A stretch of 38,184 nt of DNA from IMG/VR virus record IMGVR_UViG_3300032118_000025, positions 1-38,184 of that record. One strand, 5' to 3'. This DNA is from a virus. Below are positions 16,723 to 21,961 of the stretch, piece by piece (the stretch's first letter is position 1; every line of letters starts with the position of its first letter). The notes under the pieces were generated by a model. That model did no database searches. It saw nothing but the letters and a program-made list of their open reading frames with translations, and was not told where the DNA came from. Both the position numbers and the translations under genes were made by a program.

Positions 16723-16839
16723 ATGGGATACGTGCTTTTCGCCTTGGCTGGATTCGTCGTCGGGGTCGTCGGCCTCTCCGTCGTCGCGCTCTGCTGCGCC
16801 TCGGCACGGGCCGACCGGGCAAGTGAGGAGGATCGATGA
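16723..16839 (+). CDS. Small single-pass membrane protein
   Basis: A 38-residue protein preceded by GAGGAGAGCAGGA. It starts with a transmembrane helix (YVLFALAGFVVGVVGLSVVA), then CCASARADRASEEDR. The layout, one helix followed by Cys and a short charged tail, is like DUF3789-type phage mini-proteins. Its stop overlaps the next ATG (ATGA). Function unknown. Confidence 0.65.
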   Translation: MGYVLFALAGFVVGVVGLSVVALCCASARADRASEEDR

Positions 16840-16997
16840 ATTCGAGTGGTGGACAGCCGTCGTCGGACGAGAGGGACTTCTGGTTCCTTCCGTTCATGGT
16901 CGTTTGCTACGTGATCGTTTTCCTGGCGTGGACCTGCCTCGAGCCGCGGGAGGACCCGCCGCCGCAGGCTCCGGCCCACGCCTCCGCGCATCCGTAG
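16836..16997 (+). CDS. Small single-pass membrane protein with Pro-rich tail
   Basis: A 53-residue protein starting at the ATGA overlap with the previous gene and behind GAGGAGG. The first 18 residues are polar, FWFLPFMVVCYVIVFLAWTC forms a transmembrane helix, and the tail EPREDPPPQAPAHASAHP is Pro/Ala-rich. With the 38-residue partner it forms a coupled pair of small membrane proteins. A holin/antiholin-type role is possible but nothing proves it. Confidence 0.65.
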   Translation: MNSSGGQPSSDERDFWFLPFMVVCYVIVFLAWTCLEPREDPPPQAPAHASAHP

Positions 16998-17065
16998 GCC
17001 CGTAGAGAGGAGAAAGGGGGGAAGAAACCTCACCGAGGGAAAGTGAAGAAGAAAAGTGCGTCGAC

Positions 17066-17105
17066 GGATCCCCGGGGTCGCGACGGGGAACGGCCCCGGG
17101 GGTCC
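17066..17105 (+). terminator. GC hairpin followed by TTTATT
   Basis: GGATCCCCGGGG (17066-17077) pairs over 12 positions (one G-T) with CCCCGGGGGTCC (17094-17105) across a 16-base loop, followed by TTTATT. It closes the small membrane-protein operon. Its right half contains the 20-mer GGAACGGCCCCGGGGGTCCT (17087-17106), repeated exactly at 19278-19297. Confidence 0.55.
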
Positions 17106-17130
17106 TTTATTCGGAGAGAAAAAAACGACA

Positions 17131-17245
17131 TGGCAGGCAGGGCAAGGCGTGGCCGATCTGGGCCGGGCGTGGCCCGGCGGGGCAAGGCAAGGCAGGCGAG
17201 GCTTGGCAAGGCGAGGCGCGGCGAGGCAGGGCGGGGCATGGCAGG
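17131..17245 (+). repeat. GGC-anchored pentamer array, short copy
   Basis: A run of units of the form GGC plus two variable bases, mostly GGCAA, GGCAG, GGCGA and GGCGC, with some units shortened or lengthened by a base. The plus strand is purine/G-rich with few T. It lies between the hairpin at 17066 and the SD of the RAMP-like gene, and ends in a short T-run (17247-17251). All frames through it are open, so open frames here are not evidence of genes. Confidence 0.85.
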
Positions 17246-17333
17246 GATTTTTCAACCGAGGCACATCAGCTCACGAGGACAAATCCTCACGACGAGCAAC
17301 GATGAAAGCCTCACAACAGAGAGGATTGGTTCT

Positions 17334-17930
17334 ATGAAGATCGTGATCACGCTCCAGGGTACGTCACCGCTCCTCATGCACAACCCGAGGATGGTCGACC
17401 CCGAGTACGACCTCAACCGGGAGATCAAGTCGATCACCTCGAAACGCAAGAAGACCGACGAGGACCTCCAGCGGATCGAGGAACTCGAGTGGTTCGGCGG
17501 CCTGTACACCCAGCCGGACGGAGGCGGTAAGCAGATCGTCGTCCAGCCTTCCGCGAAGGTCCGGAAGTGCCTGATCAACACCGCAAAGATCAGCAAACTC
17601 GGGAAGATGATCGAACGGGCGATCAGCTTCAACGAGATGAACGTTCCCCTGATCTACACCGGGCCGAAGGACATCAAGGTCCTCTTCGCCGACAAGGCGT
17701 TCCACAGCCGCCTGTCTGTCGGGATCGGTGGGAAGCGCGTGATGCGCGTCCGCCCTTCGTTCATGCCGTGGTCGCTCGAGGTCCGCGGGATCTTCGTTGA
17801 CGACGCCGGCCTGAACTTCGACGACCTCGAGCGCATCGTCGAGCTGGCCGGGGTGGTGGAGGGGATCGGCGATAACCGCGTCAACGGCTACGGGCGCTTC
17901 GTCGGAATCGTGAAGGCGGTGGGCAAGTGA
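17334..17930 (+). CDS. RAMP/Cas7-like phage protein
   Basis: A 198-residue protein; ATG 17334 follows AGAGAGGA, and the upstream open frame is repeat DNA. It starts KIVITLQGTSPLLMHNPRMV and has the conserved-looking blocks EIKSITSKRKKTDEDLQRIE, VVQPSAKVRKCLINTAKIS, VPLIYTGPKDIK and MRVRPSFMPW. The Gly-rich end GVVEGIGDNRVNGYGRF (about 173-189) resembles the G-rich loop of RAMP proteins (Cas5/6/7). I recall this as a recurrent phage family of unknown function. RNA or nucleic-acid binding is inference. It is coupled to the next gene by GTGA. Confidence 0.7.
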   Translation: MKIVITLQGTSPLLMHNPRMVDPEYDLNREIKSITSKRKKTDEDLQRIEELEWFGGLYTQPDGGGKQIVVQPSAKVRKCLINTAKISKLGKMIERAISFNEMNVPLIYTGPKDIKVLFADKAFHSRLSVGIGGKRVMRVRPSFMPWSLEVRGIFVDDAGLNFDDLERIVELAGVVEGIGDNRVNGYGRFVGIVKAVGK

Positions 17931-18457
17931 AAGAGCCCTTCGCGATCACGAGGGCCGACGGGCGCAGCAACACGCAGGTGATCTGCGATCTCGTCGGCGA
18001 ATGCCAGCCGGGCCGGATCTTCAGCTACGAGGAGCTGGGAAAGTTTCTCTCGGCTGGAACCCGCCGGAATTACGAGATCGAAGACGTACAGGGAGCCGTC
18101 CGGCTCGCCGGGCCGAAGCTCGGCAGGATTCACAAGCGGGCGCTCGTCAACGTCAAGCTCACCGGGTACCGGCTGGTCCCGGCCGAGGAGCACAGGGTCC
18201 TTGCCGTTGACCGGCAGAACAAGGCCAGCCGGCAGCTCAAGCGTGGGTTCGAGATCCTGCGGGATGTCCGTCTGGAGGAGATCAAGGACCTCCAGGTGCG
18301 GTCGGCGATCCAGGGGCAGCTCATGATCGTATCCGGGCTGTTCTATGCCGTGGCGGCTCACGAGCGGAGGATCGACCGGGTGGAGCAGCTGATCGACGAC
18401 ATGCTCCACGAGGGTAAGGACGGCGGGAAAGCCGGTCCTGTTCTGGCGGTGAAGTAA
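17927..18457 (+). CDS. Partner of the RAMP-like protein, possible winged-helix
   Basis: A 176-residue protein with a GTG start overlapping the preceding TGA. The N-terminal third (NTQVICDLVGECQPGRIFSY then EELGKFLSAG) looks like a winged-helix DNA-binding unit, followed by VQGAVRLAGPKLGRIHKRAL and a strand YRLVPAEEHRVL typical of a wing. The C-terminal half is helical. Coupling with the RAMP-like gene, and a terminator just after it, make a two-gene unit. No family name can be given with confidence. Confidence 0.55.
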   Translation: MKEPFAITRADGRSNTQVICDLVGECQPGRIFSYEELGKFLSAGTRRNYEIEDVQGAVRLAGPKLGRIHKRALVNVKLTGYRLVPAEEHRVLAVDRQNKASRQLKRGFEILRDVRLEEIKDLQVRSAIQGQLMIVSGLFYAVAAHERRIDRVEQLIDDMLHEGKDGGKAGPVLAVK

Positions 18458-18466
18458 GGCCATGGA

Positions 18467-18517
18467 GAAGCGCAGGGCGTCGACGTCGAACGGGAATGCG
18501 GGGGCGCCCTGCGCTTC
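18467..18517 (+). terminator. Intrinsic terminator
   Basis: GAAGCGCAGGGCG (18467-18479) and CGCCCTGCGCTTC (18505-18517) form a perfect 13-pair stem with a 25-base loop, followed by GATTTTCT. It lies 10 bases after the end of the RAMP-like operon. Confidence 0.65.
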
Positions 18518-18527
18518 GATTTTCTGG

Positions 18528-18905
18528 GCAGGCGAGGCTAGGCCCGGCACGGCACGGCAAGGCCCGGCAAGGCAAGGCAGGCGCGGCGGGGCTGGGCGTG
18601 GTCTGGCAAGGCAGGCGCGGCATGGCAAGGCGAGGCACGGCATGGCGGGGCGCGGCAGGGCAGGCGCGGCATGGCAGGCTGGGCTTGGCGAGGCACGGCA
18701 GGGCAGGGCCGGGCTTGGCCGGGCTGGGCCAGGCGTGGCAAGGCAAGGCAGGCAAGGCACGGCGTGGCTTGGCAAGGCAAGGCAGGGCAAGGCGAGGCAC
18801 GGCACGGAAAGTCAGGCAAGGCATGGTGTGGCGGGGTAGGGCACGGCAGGGCCGGGCTTGGCCGGGCTGGGCCAGGCGTGGCAAGGCAAGGCAGGCAAGG
18901 CAAGG
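18528..18905 (+). repeat. GGC-anchored pentamer array, long copy
   Basis: About 380 bases of GGCNN-type units (GGCAA, GGCAC, GGCAT, GGCGC, GGCTT, GGCCG...), the same unit as at 17131-17245. Within it a 56-base segment is repeated exactly (18704-18759 and 18847-18902), showing segmental duplication on top of unit slippage. It lies directly after an intrinsic terminator and before the SD of the lipoprotein gene, the same arrangement as the short copy. No stop codons occur in most frames on either strand. I see nothing coding in it. Confidence 0.88.
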
Positions 18906-18975
18906 TATGGCGCAGGCCGGGCGGTCCGGCCCCGCCGCGGAGGGGGAATGTGGGAGGGGGGGAATGGAGGTCCTG

Positions 18976-19215
18976 ATGCGGTACGTCATTTTCGTCCCCG
19001 TCGTCTTCGCGATCGCGTCCGTCTCCGGCTGCCTCAACCCGTCGGCCGAGCCGCGGTCGTTCGACGCGCGGCAGAAGTCGGCGATCCTCGCCGAGGAGGA
19101 GGCGAACTCGATGGGACGCCTCGAGGCCGCCGGCCGGAACTCGTCCGGGGACCGCGAGGTCTACTTCAGCCGCGAGGCGGCGCGGTGGCGGCAGGAGCGC
19201 GAGGAGCGGGAGTAA
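18976..19215 (+). CDS. Small lipoprotein
   Basis: A 79-residue protein. I chose ATG 18976 because GGAGG at 18966-18970 lies 5 bases upstream; ATG 18964 is possible. MRYVIFVPVVFAIASVSGC is a lipoprotein signal with Cys19 as the lipidated residue. The mature part is highly charged and helical (ARQKSAILAEEEANSMGRLE, ending WRQEREERE), which fits a periplasm-facing helical anchor. Function unknown. Confidence 0.72.
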   Translation: MRYVIFVPVVFAIASVSGCLNPSAEPRSFDARQKSAILAEEEANSMGRLEAAGRNSSGDREVYFSREAARWRQEREERE

Positions 19216-19238
19216 AGGATACCACCACCACCTACCTT

Positions 19239-19297
19239 GGCCCCGGGAGGCTCGATGTCCTCCCGGGGCCGCGAAGAGGAACGGCCCCGGGGGTCCT
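19239..19297 (+). promoter_or_regulatory. Three-arm GC element with mutually exclusive hairpins
   Basis: Arm 1 GGCCCCGGGAGG (19239-19250) pairs perfectly with arm 2 CCTCCCGGGGCC (19259-19270), 12 pairs and 8-base loop. Arm 2 can instead pair with arm 3 GGCCCCGGGGG (19283-19293), about 9-11 pairs. The element lies 25 bases before the next gene. This is the layout of an attenuator, but two overlapping terminators for the upstream operon are also possible. Confidence 0.5.
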
Positions 19298-19321
19298 CGG
19301 TAATCCAGAGAGGAATAACCC

Positions 19322-19609
19322 ATGAAACCAAAGAAGACCAAGGCTAACGGCCTTGAGCAGTACGTCGGCAAGAACGTCTTCGTCCGGACCGTCACCTACC
19401 ACCATACGGGTCGTCTATCTGCGATCGAGTCCGGATTCCTTGTCCTCGATGACGCGGCTTGGATCGCCGACAGTGGCCGGTGGTCGGAGGCGTTAAAGAC
19501 CGGCTCCCTCTCCGAGGTGGAGCCGTTCCCGGGTCGCGTCCTCGTCTCTGTGGCCTCGATTGTGGACATCTGCGAATGGGGCCTGGTCCTCCCCCGGGAC
19601 ATGAAATGA
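19322..19609 (+). CDS. Sm-like (SH3-fold) small protein
   Basis: A 95-residue protein behind AGAGAGGA. VGKNVFVRTVTYHHTGRLSA, then FLVLDDAAWIADSGRW and VLVSVASIVDICEW give the strand order of an Sm/SH3-like barrel. I recall this as a recurrent phage family of unknown role near recombination genes. Its stop overlaps the ATG of the Ser-repeat ORF (ATGA at 19606). Upstream lies the possible attenuator. Confidence 0.65.
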   Translation: MKPKKTKANGLEQYVGKNVFVRTVTYHHTGRLSAIESGFLVLDDAAWIADSGRWSEALKTGSLSEVEPFPGRVLVSVASIVDICEWGLVLPRDMK

Positions 19610-19830
19610 CGGTTGGCTGTCAACTCATCGGACGCGACTGGTCGCGGTCGCGGTCGGGGTCGCGGTCGGGGTCGCAGTCGTGGTCGGGGTCGGGGTCGGG
19701 GTCGCGGTCGTGGTCGCGGTCGGGGTCGGGGTCGCGGTCGGGGTCGTGGTCGCGGTCGGGGTCGTGGTCGCGGTCGCGGTCGTGGTCGGGGTCGGGGTCG
19801 TGGTCGCGGTCGGGGTCGGGGTCGGGGTAA
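19606..19830 (+). CDS. Ser-X repeat protein encoded by a hexamer satellite
   Basis: A 74-residue reading frame: 12 ordinary residues (MTVGCQLIGRDW) and then 31 dipeptides Ser-Arg, Ser-Gly, Ser-Trp or once Ser-Gln. Each unit is TCG plus NGG, with N being C, G or T (one CAG). The start overlaps the upstream stop as ATGA and its stop overlaps the downstream start as TAATG, exactly as in the coupled genes of this genome, which argues that it is translated. The composition resembles RS/SG-type disordered RNA-binding tails. No family recognised. It may instead be only a spacer whose frame keeps coupling intact. Confidence 0.5.
   Translation: MTVGCQLIGRDWSRSRSGSRSGSQSWSGSGSGSRSWSRSGSGSRSGSWSRSGSWSRSRSWSGSGSWSRSGSGSG
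19642..19827 (+). repeat. Hexanucleotide satellite, 31 units of TCGNGG
   Basis: 186 bases of uninterrupted hexamers TCG-CGG, TCG-GGG and TCG-TGG, with one TCG-CAG. Nearly all variation is at the fourth base, which never is A. The plus strand has no A except in the single CAG unit. The length is a whole number of codons, so slippage by whole units preserves the frame. Confidence 0.95.
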
Positions 19831-20618
19831 TGCTTATGCCCGCGCCAGTCTATCCGCCGCCGACTCCGGGAGTCCGGAGGATCACGCAGTCGACGCTCCA
19901 GCAGTACCTGCGATGCGGGATCGCGTGGGGGTTCCAGCGCGAGTCGAAGGCTCGGCACGCGACCGTCCGGATGCTCGTCGGCTCCGGGGTCGATGCCGGG
20001 GCCGCAGAGGACAACCGCGAGAAGATCGTGCGGGGGACCCCGGCGACGCTCACGCGGATCGTCGACGCGGCGGTCGCCGGCTACGAGGAGGAGGCCGGGA
20101 CCTCCGACGTTCCGGAGCCGGCCTCGGAGGTCGCCCAGGGGAAGGACGACACCGCCGCCGCGGCGCGGGTCTTCGGCCTCGAGGTCTCCCCGGGGATCGA
20201 GCCGATCGCAGCCCAGTCCCCGCTCGTCTACCCGGTCCGCGGGATCGAGCTGGCGGGGACCCCAGACTACGTCACCGGCGACGGGGTCGGGGACCTCAAG
20301 GTCGGCCAGCCATGGTCACAAGACCGGGCCGACCGTTCGCGGCAGCTTACCGGGTACGCCGTACTCCACCGGTTGCACTACGGCCGGTGGCCCGGACGGT
20401 GCTGGATCGACTCGCTCTCGTTCAGCGGCGGAAAGTGGCACGCCGCGCGGCTCTGGACGCGGAGGGCGGCCGAGGACGCCTCGACCTTCCTCGAGATCGT
20501 CGAGCGTGCGGCGAAGGGAATGGATTCTGGCGTGGCGCTACCCGCCCCCGAAGGGGCGTGGTACTGCGCCGACAAGTGGTGCCCGTTCTTCCGCCGGTGT
20601 CCGGCGGTCCGGGCGTAA
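19830..20618 (+). CDS. PD-(D/E)XK nuclease, Cas4/RecB-like, with Cys cluster
   Basis: A 262-residue nuclease; ATG 19830 shares bases with the previous stop (TAATG), and ATG 19836 is an alternative. The N-terminal helix ITQSTLQQYLRCGIAWGF and the core GTPDYVTGDGVGDLKVG (Asp146, Asp155, Lys157) form the active site. Cys29 with Cys246, Cys251 and Cys257 (WYCADKWCPFFRRC) match the four-Cys iron-sulfur clamp of AddB/Cas4-type exonucleases. It lies directly before the Bet/RecT annealase, so it probably resects double-strand ends to supply single strands for annealing. Confidence 0.86.
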   Translation: MLMPAPVYPPPTPGVRRITQSTLQQYLRCGIAWGFQRESKARHATVRMLVGSGVDAGAAEDNREKIVRGTPATLTRIVDAAVAGYEEEAGTSDVPEPASEVAQGKDDTAAAARVFGLEVSPGIEPIAAQSPLVYPVRGIELAGTPDYVTGDGVGDLKVGQPWSQDRADRSRQLTGYAVLHRLHYGRWPGRCWIDSLSFSGGKWHAARLWTRRAAEDASTFLEIVERAAKGMDSGVALPAPEGAWYCADKWCPFFRRCPAVRA

Positions 20619-20637
20619 CAGGTCAGGGAGAAGATCA

Positions 20638-21651
20638 ATGGCAGAAGGAACTCAGCAGCAAGAGCGACGGCAGACGGGTCCGGGACCGGGAGCATCACGG
20701 ACCGCGCAGAAACTCGTCGGCCGAATGGCCGAGAAGTATGGCGTAGCCCCGGAGGCGCTCCTCGCTTGCCTCCGCGATACCGCCTTCAAGGTGAAGAGGG
20801 ATGAGCAGCCTTTCAGCGATACCGAGATCGCGGCGGCGCTGATCATCGCCGAACAGCACGACCTCAATCCGTTTGCGAAAGAAATCTACGTCACCCGTTC
20901 GCACGGAAAGCTCCTCGTGATCGTCCCGATCGATGGCTGGGCGAAGCTCGTCAACCGCGAGGGGAGTTACGACGGTTGCGAGTTCGAGACGATCCTTGAC
21001 GAGAAGGGGAAGCCGTACTCGATCGCCTGTCGGATGTTCCGGAAGGACAGGTCACATCCGACGGAGATCACGGAGTACCTCTCCGAGTGCCACCGCGACA
21101 CAGAGCCCTGGAACGGCTGGCCGAGCAGGATGCTGCGGCACAAGGCGTTTATTCAGGCGGCGCGGTACGCCTTCTCGCTCTCCGGAGTCATGGACGACGA
21201 CGAGGCCGAGCGTATGATCGACGCCGAGGTCGAGGCGCCACGGCAGCGGCCGGCGCTTCCGGCACCGCGGGAACTGCAAGACCAGCCGTGGGACTCCCGG
21301 CAGGCTCGGGAGCCGGTCGGGGCCGGGCTCGAACAGGAGCTTGACCGTACGGCCAGGGCATCGTCCGTCCCATCGGCCGAGACGAAGCCGTCACCCGCCC
21401 CGGGAGTGGAGGCGACGCCCGACCAGATCAACCGCGAGGCGGTCGCGGAGCCGGGGCGGAATGATCCCCCGCTGGGCGCCGGAGAGGACCACTACAAGCT
21501 CTGGCAACAGCTCAGCTCGATGAGGAAAGACCTCGGGATTGAGGGGATCCGGAAGGTCAAGGCCGCGCTCGGCGTCGACTCCTTGAGCCCCTCGCTCACG
21601 GTCGACCAGCTCCGGGTCGCGGTCGAGGTGGCGCAGGACCTCGCGAGGTGA
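20638..21651 (+). CDS. bet: Bet/RecT-family single-strand annealing protein
   Basis: A 337-residue recombinase. The Bet signature is clear: AALIIAEQHDLNPFAKEIYV, VPIDGWAKLVNREGSYDGCE, FRKDRSHP, then EPWNGWPSRMLRHKAFIQAA and FSLSGVMDDDEAERM. The family anneals complementary single strands during phage recombination and replication. Residues about 215-285 are a disordered Pro/Ala/Glu-rich linker, and a small helical domain (about 285-337) ends the protein. ATG 20638 was chosen for the AGGGAGA SD. It pairs with the nuclease just upstream. Confidence 0.9.
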   Translation: MAEGTQQQERRQTGPGPGASRTAQKLVGRMAEKYGVAPEALLACLRDTAFKVKRDEQPFSDTEIAAALIIAEQHDLNPFAKEIYVTRSHGKLLVIVPIDGWAKLVNREGSYDGCEFETILDEKGKPYSIACRMFRKDRSHPTEITEYLSECHRDTEPWNGWPSRMLRHKAFIQAARYAFSLSGVMDDDEAERMIDAEVEAPRQRPALPAPRELQDQPWDSRQAREPVGAGLEQELDRTARASSVPSAETKPSPAPGVEATPDQINREAVAEPGRNDPPLGAGEDHYKLWQQLSSMRKDLGIEGIRKVKAALGVDSLSPSLTVDQLRVAVEVAQDLAR

Positions 21652-21655
21652 GGCT

Positions 21656-21961
21656 ATGAGAGGAAAGATCCCAATCCGAGAAGGGGCGCGGCTCTGCAAG
21701 AAGTACCGGTGTCCCGTGATCGTCTGCTTCGCTATCGAGGCCGATGGCGAGAGGTTCACGGTGATGACTTATGGCGAGACGAAAAAGCTATGCAAACATG
21801 CAGCCGACCTCGGGAAGAAGTTCGCCGAGGCAGTCATGGGCGGAACCGTTGCTCCTGCGCCGATCGAGCCTACCGACCTCCCAGAGGAGCCGACGGAGTG
21901 GATTGGCTACCGCGGCAGTTCGATTGCCGCCGATGGCCTGGTGAAAGGTGGTGAGGTCTGA
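21656..21961 (+). CDS. Conserved phage hypothetical protein
   Basis: A 101-residue protein with a strong GAGGTGAGG SD. The core KKYRCPVIVCFAIEADGERF, then VMTYGETKKLCKHAADLGKK, is a beta-hairpin and helix pattern that I recall from small phage proteins in DNA-metabolism blocks (the V-T-Y-G-x-T-x-x-x-C motif). It lies between the annealase and the SMC-like ATPase, and its stop overlaps the ATPase ATG by 1 base. Function unknown. Confidence 0.6.
   Translation: MRGKIPIREGARLCKKYRCPVIVCFAIEADGERFTVMTYGETKKLCKHAADLGKKFAEAVMGGTVAPAPIEPTDLPEEPTEWIGYRGSSIAADGLVKGGEV

Noticed and set aside
17131-18905. CRISPR array
   Set aside because: The units are 5 bases with no constant repeat/unique spacer alternation, and no cas1/cas2 is present; the RAMP-like gene alone is not enough.
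18462-18964. Long open frames on both strands through the pentamer arrays (Gly/Arg/Lys- or Pro/Ala/Leu-rich)
   Set aside because: A repeat without stop codons is open in most frames; there is no SD, no stable composition and no start logic. Only the lipoprotein downstream is kept.
19613-20746. Arg-Gly repeat frame over the hexamer satellite and its continuation over the nuclease
   Set aside because: Beyond the satellite this frame is a shadow of the nuclease gene, and it lacks a coupled start or SD.
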